A DNA stretch of 53,704 nt from Porphyromonadaceae bacterium UBA7180 (lineage in GTDB: Bacteria; Bacteroidota; Bacteroidia; Bacteroidales; Muribaculaceae), in assembly GCA_002491165.1 (NCBI GenBank), contig DKVK01000024.1, forward strand, positions 43,194 through 96,897. Direction: 5' to 3'. Below the pieces are notes generated by a model, which saw only the letters and a list, made by a program, of their open reading frames with translations, was not told where the DNA came from and made no database searches. Shown here piece after piece: positions 8,218-16,046 of this stretch (the stretch's first letter is position 1; each line of letters begins with the position of its first letter). Both the position numbers and the translations under genes were made by a program.

Positions 8218-10407
8218 ATGTCTACATTGAGATTCAAAAGCATCGAGGAGGCCAACTCCCACAAGCCTGTAAAAGTAGAGATGCCCGCCGATCGCCCCGA
8301 AAAGTATTACGGCGAAATGGTGTTCGACCGTCGCAAGATGTTCGAATACCTCCCGGGCGAGGTGTTCAACACGCTGATAGAGGCCATCGACAACAAGCGC
8401 CCCATCTCGCGGCAGACGGCCGACGCCGTGGCCGAGGGGATGAAACGCTGGGCCATAGAGAACGGCGCCCGCCATTACACCCACTGGTTCCACCCCCTGA
8501 CAGGAGGCACCGCCGAGAAGCATGACGCCTTCATAGAGCACGACGGCAAAGGTGGTGTCGTTGAACGCTTCTCCGGCAAGGTGCTGGTGCAGCAGGAGCC
8601 CGACGCCTCGTCGTTCCCCAACGGCGGCATACGCAACACCTTCGAGGCCCGCGGCTATTCGGCGTGGGACATCTCCTCGCCGGCCTTCATCCTTGACGGC
8701 ACGCTCTGTATCCCCACCGTCTTCATCTCCTACACCGGGGAGAGCCTCGACTACAAGACGCCGCTGCTGCGAGCCCTCAACAGCGTGGACCGTGCCGGAA
8801 CGCGCGTGGCACATCTCTTCGACCCTGAGGTGAAGCACGTTATAAGCTATCTGGGCTGGGAGCAGGAATACTTCCTCGTGGACGAAGCGCTGTACATGGC
8901 ACGCCCCGACCTGATGCTCACCGGACGCACACTCATGGGGCACGAGAGCGCCAAGAACCAGCAGCTCGAAGACCACTATTTCGGGGCGATACCAGGCCGC
9001 GTGGAGGCCTTCATGCTCGACCTTGAGCTGGAATGCCACCGACTCGGTATCCCCGCCAAGACGCGACATAACGAGGTGGCTCCCAACCAGTTCGAGCTGG
9101 CTCCCGTGTTCGAGGAGACCAACTTCGCCAATGACCACAACCTGCTGCTCATGTCTCTGATGGACAAGGTGGCGCGCCGCCACAACTTCCGAGTGCTGCT
9201 CCACGAGAAACCCTTCAACGGAATCAACGGCTCGGGCAAGCATAACAACTGGAGCCTGGGGACCGACACCGGCACCATGCTCTTCTCCCCGGCAAAGACC
9301 GCCGAGGGGAACCTGAGGTTCCTGACCTTCACCGTGGCCGTGATGAGCGCCGTGCACCGCCACAACGCGCTGGTGAAAGCCTCCATAGCCTCGGCTACCA
9401 ACGCCCACCGCCTGGGCGCCAACGAGGCGCCCCCGGCCATCGTCTCGATGTTCCTCGGTCGCGAACTCAGCAAAATTCTCGACGACATAGAAAAGGGTAA
9501 CACCGAAGTGCTCGCCACCATGGCCGGAAAGCAGAAGGTGAACCTTGACGTGGCGCAGATACCGCAACTCTCGCTCGACAATACCGACCGCAACCGCACG
9601 TCCCCCTTCGCCTTTACCGGCAACCGCTTCGAGTTCCGCGCCGTAGGGTCGTCGGCCAATTCCGCCGCCGCCATGATAGTGATAAACTCCGCCGTGGCCG
9701 AAGCCCTCGACGAGCTGGCCGATGCCGTGGAGAAGCGCATGGAAGAGGGCGCCACGCGCGACGACGCCATAATGTCCGAACTGCGCCGCCTCATAGCGCA
9801 ATGCCGCGACATCCACTTCGACGGTAACGGGTACAGCGACGAGTGGAAAGAGGAAGCCGCACGCCGCGGACTCGACACCGAAGCCTCCGTGCCGCTGATG
9901 TATGACGCATACCTCGCGCCCCGGTCGCAGGAAATGTTCACACGTGAAGGTGTCCTCTCACCTACGGAGCTACTGGCCCGCAACGAGGTGAAGTGGGAAA
10001 TGTACACTAAGAAAGTGCAGATAGAGAGCCGCGTGCTCGGCGACCTGGCGGTGAACCATATCCTCCCGGTGGCCATCCGTTACCAGAATATGCTTCTCGA
10101 CAATGTGCAGAAAATCAACGGCCTCTTCGACAGCGACAAGGCCGCCGTAATAGCATACCAGGACCTCAACAGCATAGAGGAACTCTCTGACCACGTGGCG
10201 GCCATAAAGTCAGGCGTGGAGAGGATGACCGCAGCCCGCAAGGTGGCCAACCGCATCGGGGAGCAGCGCGGGAAAGCCATCGCCTACCACGACACCGTAG
10301 TGCCCGAGATGGAGGAAATCCGCTACCATATAGACAAGCTCGAGCTGATGGTGGACAACGAGATGTGGCCGCTGCCCAAATACCGAGAAATGCTCTTCAT
10401 CCGCTAA
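8218..10407 (+). CDS. glnN: Type III glutamine synthetase
   Basis: This enzyme condenses ammonium and glutamate with ATP to form glutamine. At 729 residues it has the long subunit of the GSIII class rather than the 450-500 residues of GSI. Visible signatures are GWEQEYFLVDE, the NQFELAPVFEE region, FNGINGSGKHNNWSLGTD and the NRTSPFAFTGNRFEFRAVGS block, followed by a GSIII-type helical C-terminal extension. It starts 26 bases after dapL and ends at a probable terminator at 10592-10632. A second synthetase of a different class lies about 2.4 kb away on the opposite strand. Confidence 0.96.
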   Translation: MSTLRFKSIEEANSHKPVKVEMPADRPEKYYGEMVFDRRKMFEYLPGEVFNTLIEAIDNKRPISRQTADAVAEGMKRWAIENGARHYTHWFHPLTGGTAEKHDAFIEHDGKGGVVERFSGKVLVQQEPDASSFPNGGIRNTFEARGYSAWDISSPAFILDGTLCIPTVFISYTGESLDYKTPLLRALNSVDRAGTRVAHLFDPEVKHVISYLGWEQEYFLVDEALYMARPDLMLTGRTLMGHESAKNQQLEDHYFGAIPGRVEAFMLDLELECHRLGIPAKTRHNEVAPNQFELAPVFEETNFANDHNLLLMSLMDKVARRHNFRVLLHEKPFNGINGSGKHNNWSLGTDTGTMLFSPAKTAEGNLRFLTFTVAVMSAVHRHNALVKASIASATNAHRLGANEAPPAIVSMFLGRELSKILDDIEKGNTEVLATMAGKQKVNLDVAQIPQLSLDNTDRNRTSPFAFTGNRFEFRAVGSSANSAAAMIVINSAVAEALDELADAVEKRMEEGATRDDAIMSELRRLIAQCRDIHFDGNGYSDEWKEEAARRGLDTEASVPLMYDAYLAPRSQEMFTREGVLSPTELLARNEVKWEMYTKKVQIESRVLGDLAVNHILPVAIRYQNMLLDNVQKINGLFDSDKAAVIAYQDLNSIEELSDHVAAIKSGVERMTAARKVANRIGEQRGKAIAYHDTVVPEMEEIRYHIDKLELMVDNEMWPLPKYREMLFIR

Positions 10408-10466
10408 GCCGGAGGCCGTAAAAAGCTTGACACAAACAGCCGTGCCAAAGCGCCGCGAATATGGAG

Positions 10467-10484
10467 CGCAGGTTCCAACCTGCG
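10467..10484. repeat. Short palindrome CGCAGGTT-cc-AACCTGCG, dispersed
   Basis: This is a perfect 8-bp inverted repeat with a 2-base loop. The same element, with GGAGCG on its left flank, occurs on the other strand at 16025-16043 with a 3-base loop. Both copies are intergenic, like a REP-type palindrome. It is in the noncoding stretch after glnN. Confidence 0.6.
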
Positions 10485-10591
10485 TAATCCCGGCGAAGCC
10501 CACTCTCTGCAGCCGGAGCATAACCGGGTTTCTCTTGCTCCTCGGGATTCATCGAGATTAATCCTGATAAAGCCGCCATTAAAACCTACAT

Positions 10592-10632
10592 AGCCCTTAT
10601 GGAGCGCACCAGCCTCCGCAGGGGCTTTTTTT
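10592..10632 (+). terminator. Terminator after glnN
   Basis: AGCCC and GGAG on the left pair with CTCC and GGGGCT on the right, with some wobble and mismatches between, followed by seven T. It is 185 bases after the glnN stop. Confidence 0.55.
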
Positions 10633-11120
10633 AGTGCGCTTTGCGGCAGGGTTTGGGGCAAAATTAATCCGGCCCGGAGGTGGGTCGGATGGTTCTTGGA
10701 TGTTGATAATTCTCGTGCTTTTGTGTCATGCGAAGGGATGCTCGTAAACGTGCGAACAGCCTACGCAGTAGCGCTCGATGGCTCTTTTGATAAAATTCAA
10801 CATAACTTTTTCTCTTTGTGGAAGTCGCTGTCTGTGACCGCGGGAGGGTCTTCACGCAATGTGCTCTATTTCTTTCGCATATCGCGATATTCGATGACTC
10901 TCGAACTTCCGGTTTATGTTTGGAATCTCTTTAAAAACATGGCAAAATTAACTTTTGTTCTTGAATAATGAAAACGAATATCCAGAATTATTGGAAGTTT
11001 TATACATTAAAAAAAGCGTAACGCATTGACATGGAGATAGTACTGTGTTTTATTGACACCATGCTGTTTAACACTATTTTTAAGCATAGTTGGCGGATAT
11101 GTTACGGTTGCGGGCACAAG
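10633..11120. other. AT-rich gap without a convincing gene
   Basis: This stretch between the glnN and amylase terminators is clearly richer in A and T than its surroundings, especially from about 10790 to 11100. Short open frames exist on both strands (for example 90 codons at 10696-10968), but none has a recognisable start signal or protein-like pattern. It may be the remnant of something inserted and decayed. I see no RNA gene in it. Confidence 0.4.
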
Positions 11121-11154
11121 AAAACTCGCCGGGACGGTGGTCGTCGGGGCGAGT
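11121..11154 (-). terminator. Terminator of the amylase gene
   Basis: Read on the minus strand, ACTCGCC pairs perfectly with GGCGAGT, with a small inner stem between, and TTTTCTT follows. It lies 30 bases after the amylase stop. Confidence 0.75.
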
Positions 11155-11183
11155 CTGTATCGTGTCGGGAGGAGGTCCGGGGT

Positions 11184-12617
11184 TTACTTCATCAGGATGT
11201 AGCTGGCGTAGGGGGCGAGGGCGCCTTTCAGTCGGCCGTTCTTCACCTTGAACTCCTTGCCGTGGGCCACGTCGCGGTAGGTGCCGGCAGGCAGCGTGGT
11301 GGGAAGGTCCACATAGTTGGCGGAGTGCGACACGTTGATGACGGCGGCGCCTTTCTTGCCGCGGTTGACGAGCAGCACGGTGCCGGCGTCGTTGACCTGT
11401 ATGTCCTCCTTCTGGCCTTTCATGGCGGTGCGGAACTTGTTGGCGGCTACCACTTCGGGATGGAAGAAGTTGTCGTTGCCGCGTGCGCCGCTGACGTTGT
11501 CGCCCCATACGTTAGCGGGCGAGGAGCCGGCGGGACGGCTGAAGAAGAGTGGGGTGCCGTTCTGGCGCGCGGTGATGAAGGTGTATGCGGCGCGGATCTG
11601 CGGGTCGGTGAGGTGGGCGGACTCGTGGGCGTTGCAGTAGGTGTCATGGCTTTCTACCCATGTGGTGAGGTATTCCGGAGCGGCTTCGTGGCGCCAGTTG
11701 ATTATGTCGAGACCGTTGGCCGACTCCTTGTCGAGCATCTCGCGGATAACGTGGCCATAGCCCGAGGCCGTCTGGTTCATGTAGTCGGCATACTCCTTTT
11801 CGGGGACGTTGCGGTCCTGGAGCACTTCGCCGTAGATGAAGAGTTCATCCTCGGGGACGGCGAGTTTCACCCCCTTCACGGCTTTACGGCCGGTGGCCAC
11901 GTCCCAGAAGTCGTTGACCTTAACGCCTGCGGCTTTGTCCACGGGGTCGGAGTGAACGCCGATGTGCTTGGCTGTGTCGTAGCGGAACCCTTTCACGCCC
12001 ATGCCGAGCAGTTCGTTGACAAACTGCATGTAATACTTTTGGAAATCAGGGTTTTCGGTGTTCACGTCGGGGAGTCCGCCGGTGCCTTCGAGGGTGCACT
12101 GCGCGCGGTCGTTGTAGTCGCGGATTGCAGCGAAGCCGTTGGAGTGGTACATCTTGTCGCGGCCGCCCACGGCTTTGGTGAAGCCCTCGGAAACGGCATC
12201 GATGTCGAAGGCCGTGTGGTTGGGGAGCACGTCAACGATTACCTTGACGTCATACTTTGCAGCGGAGTCCATCATCTCCTTCATCTGTTGGCGCGAGCCG
12301 AGGATGTTGTTGCCGATGGTCCAGTCGGTGGGCTGGTAGTAGAAATACCAGTTGCCCTCATTTTCGGAGAATAGCTTCTTTCCGGAGCCTTCGGGGGCGA
12401 AGCAGGCCTGCACGGGGGAGGTCTGAATCATGGTGAAGCCGGCGTCGGCTATCTGCTTCATGTTCTGCGCGATGGTGGGGAAGTTCCAGCTCCAGACGTG
12501 GAGGATGCTTTCGGTGTTGGTGTAGGCGGGGTTGTGGGTGAGGCGGTCTTTGGCCGCGAGCGACGGGATGCAGAGGGCCGCGCCGGCACCGAGAAGTAAG
12601 AATTTATTTTTAGTCAT
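11184..12617 (-). CDS. Secreted alpha-amylase family (GH13) glycoside hydrolase
   Basis: This is a 477-residue exported hydrolase acting on alpha-glucans. An N-terminal signal peptide (KFLLLGAGAALCIPSLAA) should take it to the periplasm or beyond. The four GH13 regions are present in order: DVLPNHT, GFRYDTAKH with the nucleophile aspartate, YGEVLQ with the acid/base glutamate, and VESHDTY with the third aspartate. A C-terminal beta domain follows. It stands alone with its own promoter at 12644-12674 and terminator at 11121-11154, and no susC/susD pair adjoins it, so it is not in a standard polysaccharide locus. The substrate is likely starch or a related glucan, but that is family knowledge only. 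Confidence 0.9.
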   Translation of the reverse strand: MTKNKFLLLGAGAALCIPSLAAKDRLTHNPAYTNTESILHVWSWNFPTIAQNMKQIADAGFTMIQTSPVQACFAPEGSGKKLFSENEGNWYFYYQPTDWTIGNNILGSRQQMKEMMDSAAKYDVKVIVDVLPNHTAFDIDAVSEGFTKAVGGRDKMYHSNGFAAIRDYNDRAQCTLEGTGGLPDVNTENPDFQKYYMQFVNELLGMGVKGFRYDTAKHIGVHSDPVDKAAGVKVNDFWDVATGRKAVKGVKLAVPEDELFIYGEVLQDRNVPEKEYADYMNQTASGYGHVIREMLDKESANGLDIINWRHEAAPEYLTTWVESHDTYCNAHESAHLTDPQIRAAYTFITARQNGTPLFFSRPAGSSPANVWGDNVSGARGNDNFFHPEVVAANKFRTAMKGQKEDIQVNDAGTVLLVNRGKKGAAVINVSHSANYVDLPTTLPAGTYRDVAHGKEFKVKNGRLKGALAPYASYILMK

Positions 12618-12643
12618 AAAAAGTGAGTTGAGTTATATTTCCG

Positions 12644-12674
12644 CAAAGATACAACAAATCCGCTGCGGTAACAA
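12644..12674 (-). promoter_or_regulatory. Promoter of the amylase gene
   Basis: On the minus strand TTG (12672-12674) and TATCTTTG (12644-12651) are spaced by 20 bases, the Bacteroidota consensus. The start codon follows about 25 bases later. The promoter lies next to the terminator of the upstream glnA gene. Confidence 0.75.
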
Positions 12675-12689
12675 CCCCTTTAAGAAAAA

Positions 12690-12731
12690 TTAATAAAAAT
12701 GGGAGGCGGACTGTGGTAGTGTCCGTCTCCC
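12690..12731 (-). terminator. Terminator of glnA
   Basis: Minus-strand GGGAGACGGAC pairs with GTCCGCCTCCC (one mismatch) around a 9-base loop, followed by ATTTTTATTAATTTTTC. This is a strong intrinsic terminator 30 bases after the glnA stop. Confidence 0.85.
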
Positions 12732-12760
12732 GGTTATATTAAGGTGTGTGTGTCCTGGGA

Positions 12761-14266
12761 TTATCCGCAGTGCCAGAAGCTGCGGACCAGGGCGAGCATC
12801 TTCTCCTGCGAGTCGCCCGTTTCGGCGCGGAGGTTGGCGTCGTTGTATGAGCGGAGTTTCTCGATGATGCCGTTGATCATGCGTTCGGAGAATATTTCCT
12901 CCTTCTCGAAGGCTTCGCGTGCGGCTTCGAGGGCGTCGGCGGATGCGGCGCAACTGTCGGGCAGGGATTTGAGCTGGGCCAGGCGTTCGCGGTTGGCGTC
13001 GTCATGGATGTTGACGTTCACATAACGCTCGTCGGCTTTCTTGAGGGCTTCGGGGTCTTCGATGCCGAGGCGTGCGCCCACTGCCATAGCGGCGATGAGC
13101 TGGTAGATGTCGGCTGAGCCGTCGGCCGAGCGGAGTTCGGCTGTCTGTTTCTCGGGCTTGTTTGCCATGTCGGGGGTTTCAAGCGGGTTGGCCTGGCTGC
13201 ACATGTCGCGTTCGCCGCTCCAGCCCAGGGGCACGCGTACCAGCACGGAACGGTTGCGGTCGCCCCAGCAGATGGATGTGGGAGCTTCCTGGTGCGGCAC
13301 GAGGCGGAAGTAGGAGGTAGGCACCTTGTTGCCCATGGCGGTGATGGCGTCGGCATATTCCAGGATGCCGGCGATGGCTTTGCGTGCAACGTCGCTGAGG
13401 CGTCCGTCGGCGCCGAGCATCATGTTGTGGCCGTCCTTCATAATCTTGAAGTGGATGTGCAGGCCGCTGCCGGCCTTTCCGGCGGTGATTTTCGGTGCGA
13501 AGGTAACGTCGTATCCCATGCGGGCGCCCTGTGTGCGGATAATCCATTTGGCTATCATCAGCTGATCGGCGGCTTCGATGCAGGGAACGGGGAGGAACTC
13601 TATCTCGTTCTGCTCGTAGATGCGTCCGTCGAGGGTGAAGTTGCCCACCTCGTTGTGTCCGTACTTAATCTGGCCTCCGGCCTGTGCTATGAGGTGCATG
13701 CAGGTGGTACGGAAGTCGTTGAATTTGGCGTAGGGGGCCGATTCGTGGTAACCTTTCTGGTCGCGGGCGGGGAAGAGGCCGTTGTCGTCGGAGATTACAT
13801 AGTATTCCAGCTCGCCCATGGCGTAGAAGTCCATGCCGGTTGAGCGGTGGAAAGCCTCCGAGGCCTTGCGCAGCGTCTCTTGCGGCGAGGCACCCATCGG
13901 CTTCCCCTCCTTGTCGAAGAAGGAGCAGAGCATCGTCAGGGTAGGCATCTCGGCGAAGGGGTCGAGGAAGGCTGTCGAGTAGCGCGGCAGCACGTAGAGG
14001 TCGCTGTTGCCGGCCTCGATGAAGGGGAACAGCGAGGAGCCGTCCACGCGCTCGCCGTAGGTGAGGATCGAGTCGAGATATTCCTCCGAGTTGATGATGA
14101 AGTTGAGTGTCTTGAGGCGGTTGTCGTCGGCCGGATACATGAAGTTCACCATCTGGATGTCGTTCTCTTTCACGTAGCGGATTATGTCTTGCTTCGTGAA
14201 CTCTGAGGGAGATTTTTGAAGGAACTGCACGAGGCGGTTCGGATTCAGATTCAATGTTTTGTCCAT
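12761..14266 (-). CDS. glnA: Glutamine synthetase, type I family
   Basis: A second glutamine synthetase, 501 residues and cytosolic. It shows the metal-binding GELEYYV, the HNEVGNFT block, the KITAGKAGSGLHIHF motif corresponding to the ATP/glutamate site, and SYFRLVPHQEAPTSICWGDRNRS with the substrate arginines. Length and motif order fit the GSI-like enzymes common in Bacteroidales rather than GSIII. A promoter at 14309-14339 and a strong terminator at 12690-12731 mark it as a single-gene transcript. Why both this and glnN are kept is not shown; different ammonium regimes are the usual explanation. Confidence 0.9.
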   Translation of the reverse strand: MDKTLNLNPNRLVQFLQKSPSEFTKQDIIRYVKENDIQMVNFMYPADDNRLKTLNFIINSEEYLDSILTYGERVDGSSLFPFIEAGNSDLYVLPRYSTAFLDPFAEMPTLTMLCSFFDKEGKPMGASPQETLRKASEAFHRSTGMDFYAMGELEYYVISDDNGLFPARDQKGYHESAPYAKFNDFRTTCMHLIAQAGGQIKYGHNEVGNFTLDGRIYEQNEIEFLPVPCIEAADQLMIAKWIIRTQGARMGYDVTFAPKITAGKAGSGLHIHFKIMKDGHNMMLGADGRLSDVARKAIAGILEYADAITAMGNKVPTSYFRLVPHQEAPTSICWGDRNRSVLVRVPLGWSGERDMCSQANPLETPDMANKPEKQTAELRSADGSADIYQLIAAMAVGARLGIEDPEALKKADERYVNVNIHDDANRERLAQLKSLPDSCAASADALEAAREAFEKEEIFSERMINGIIEKLRSYNDANLRAETGDSQEKMLALVRSFWHCG

Positions 14267-14308
14267 GGTAAGATTATCGGTTATTTTCGTTGATTTCTAA
14301 AAGGTGCG

Positions 14309-14339
14309 CAAATGTAATCACAAAATTTGGATTGGCAAA
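14309..14339 (-). promoter_or_regulatory. Promoter of glnA
   Basis: On the minus strand TTTG (14336-14339) precedes TACATTTG (14309-14316) by 19 bases, and the glnA start lies about 43 bases beyond. This fits the Bacteroidota consensus. Confidence 0.65.
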
Positions 14340-14464
14340 AAATAATCGGAAATAAAAACTATCACCGTCCGTATTTGTTTAAAAGGAAGAACATTCGGAG
14401 CGGGAACATGGCCGAGGTCATGCTTCTCTCCAAGCTCCGGAATTAACTTGTAAAGAAAAGAATT

Positions 14465-14761
14465 ATGGAAAAGTTTTCGGATATCATCAACGCCGACAAA
14501 CCGGTATTGGTAGATTTTTTTGCAACCTGGTGCGGACCGTGCAAGATGATGCACCCCGTGCTTGAAGAGCTCGCCGGCAAGGTGGGCGACAAAGCCCGCA
14601 TCGTAAAGATAGACATCGACAAGAACGAGGCCCTCGCCGCCGCATACAACGTGCGCTCCGTGCCCACGCTCATGATTTTTAAGAACGGTGAGGTAAAATG
14701 GCGCACCGCCGGTGTCACCCCCATCGCAGAGCTCGAAGCACGTCTCCAGGAAAACTACTGA
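14465..14761 (+). CDS. trxA: Thioredoxin
   Basis: A small cytosolic disulfide reductase of 98 residues with the canonical ATWCGPC active site (about residues 20-26), the cis-proline SVPTLMIF and GEVKWRTAG near the C terminus. The length is that of a single thioredoxin domain with no signal peptide. Its stop is 25 bases before a perfect 15-bp hairpin that also covers the start of the following DUF3108 gene, so its transcript probably ends or is processed there. Confidence 0.95.
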   Translation: MEKFSDIINADKPVLVDFFATWCGPCKMMHPVLEELAGKVGDKARIVKIDIDKNEALAAAYNVRSVPTLMIFKNGEVKWRTAGVTPIAELEARLQENY

Positions 14762-14786
14762 TAAAGTTTATAAACTTTCGGCCCCT

Positions 14787-14840
14787 ACAGGTGTCTTATC
14801 TAAAAAACGAATTATGAAGATAAGACACCTGTTTTTATTT
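14787..14840 (+). promoter_or_regulatory. 15-bp perfect hairpin plus T-rich tail holding the DUF3108 start codon in its loop
   Basis: ACAGGTGTCTTATCT at 14787-14801 is exactly complementary to 14818-14832. The 16-base loop (14802-14817) contains the A-rich translation initiation region and the ATG of the next gene. TTTTATTT follows the right arm, as in an intrinsic terminator. The right arm also encodes codons 3-7 of the signal peptide. It can be read as the trxA terminator, as an attenuator, or as a translational control hairpin; the sequence does not decide between them. Confidence 0.75.
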
Positions 14841-15578
14841 ATACTATGCCTGCTGGGCACAGCACTCCCTCAGACAGCCCGCGCCGGTTTCCAGAACGAG
14901 ACCCTGCGCTACGTGATTTCATACAAATGGGGCGCCATACATAAGGACGCCGGCGACGCCGTGCTCTCGCTGCGAAACAACGGCGGAAACTACATCCTCG
15001 GCCTTACGGCACGCACCAAACCCTGGGCCGACAAAATCTTCCAGGTGCGCGACACCCTCAACGCCGTGCTGCGCATCAATGGCCTCAAACCGGTAAGCTA
15101 TACCAAGTCGACCCACGAAGGGGGTAAGTATGCCCGCGACCATATAGTCTACACCCACTCCGGCAACCGCGTGACCGCCAAGTGCGACCGCATAAAGGTG
15201 AAGAAAGGTAAGACCAACCGCAGCACCAAGTCGCTGGCCGCCACCGGTTCGGCTTACGACATGCTGTCGGTGTTCTATTACGTCCGCACCCTCAACTACG
15301 AGAAGATGAAGAGCGGCGTAATGTACAAGACCACGGTATTCTCCGGCTCCAAGGCCGAGTCGCTGATGATAAAATGCCTCGGAAAGGAGCGGATAAAACT
15401 GCGTGACAAACGCACGGTGGAAGCCTGGCACCTGCGCTTCAAATTCACCTCCGACGGCAAGAAGAAATCATCGGCCGACATGGACACCTGGGTATCCACG
15501 GACGCCCGCCACGTCCCCCTTCTGCTCGAAGGCTCCCTCCCCGTAGGCAAAGTAAAATGCTACTACATCGGCGGCTGA
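14814..15578 (+). CDS. Exported DUF3108 family protein
   Basis: A 254-residue protein with a clear signal peptide (LFLFILCLLGTALPQTARA), so periplasmic or outer-membrane associated. The mature part has the DUF3108 pattern: an ETLRYVISYKWG opening, a regular series of beta strands such as YTKSTHEGGKYARDHIVY, and a closing DARHVPLLLEGSLPVGKVKCYY. The start at 14814 is fixed by the signal peptide; an upstream in-frame ATG at 14712 lies inside trxA and gives no sensible leader. The biochemical role of this family is not known to me. The start region is embedded in the 14787-14832 hairpin, so expression may be attenuated relative to trxA. Confidence 0.8.
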   Translation: MKIRHLFLFILCLLGTALPQTARAGFQNETLRYVISYKWGAIHKDAGDAVLSLRNNGGNYILGLTARTKPWADKIFQVRDTLNAVLRINGLKPVSYTKSTHEGGKYARDHIVYTHSGNRVTAKCDRIKVKKGKTNRSTKSLAATGSAYDMLSVFYYVRTLNYEKMKSGVMYKTTVFSGSKAESLMIKCLGKERIKLRDKRTVEAWHLRFKFTSDGKKKSSADMDTWVSTDARHVPLLLEGSLPVGKVKCYYIGG

Positions 15579-15675
15579 AAGAGCCCTCTTCCAAAGAAAT
15601 AAAGCGACGCCCCACCACGGAGCGCTGCTTTTGTTTACGTAAGAAGCAGAGGGCACAACAGCCGTCAAAAGCCCA

Positions 15676-15849
15676 AAGTCGAACCGCGCAGCCAAAGGGG
15701 CGTAGGCCTCCCGGCCTACGTGAAATCATGTCACAAAAGCGTGAATCTTGTTACCAAAGCAGGGGAGACTGTCATTGTTTAAAATACTGAGGTGTAATAT
15801 TTTACGGAGACTGGGAGGTCTCCGCCCCTTTGGCTGCGCGGTTCGACTT
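15676..15849. repeat. 27-bp perfect inverted repeat flanking 120 bases
   Basis: The arms 15676-15702 and 15823-15849 are perfect reverse complements, and the match continues inward with few mismatches for about 10 more bases. The 120 bases between hold a small palindrome (TAGGCC, TCCC, GGCCTA) but no gene. The repeat accounts for much of the 15579-16046 gap, which otherwise holds the short palindrome at 16025 and nothing else I can name. It may be a miniature element or a long RNA hairpin. Confidence 0.75.
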
Positions 15850-16024
15850 GGCGCTATTGGCTCGGGTGTCGGCTGTTGCCGGACGCCTGGAGACTCCGCT
15901 CCCTAAAAGGTAAGGCGTCGTGCTTCGCAGCGCGGCGCCTTCGTGGGTATTATGAGTTAATGTGAGCTGATGCTTTTTGTTACGCGGGATGGAGAGTTAT
16001 TCCTATAATTGTGGTGTTGTTTGC

Positions 16025-16043
16025 CGCAGGTTGGAAACCTGCG
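16025..16043. repeat. Short palindrome CGCAGGTT-gga-AACCTGCG, second copy
   Basis: Inverted-orientation copy of the palindrome at 10467-10484, sharing its GGAGCG flank. It lies three bases beyond the DUF4249 stop and could act as a 3' end hairpin, although no T run follows. Confidence 0.6.
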
Positions 16044-16046
16044 CTC

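Noticed and set aside
7996..9816. 606-codon minus-strand frame opposite glnN
   Set aside because: Antisense shadow; glutamine synthetase blocks are intact on the + strand.
10404..10661. 85-codon minus-strand frame after glnN
   Set aside because: It spans the palindrome and terminator repeat after glnN. Its translation follows the repeats and has no family likeness.
10696..10968. 90-codon + frame in the AT-rich gap
   Set aside because: No recognisable start signal, no protein-like pattern, and the composition is that of the surrounding noncoding DNA.
11031..12374. 447-codon + frame opposite the amylase
   Set aside because: Antisense shadow rich in V, G and H; GH13 regions and a signal peptide are on the minus strand.
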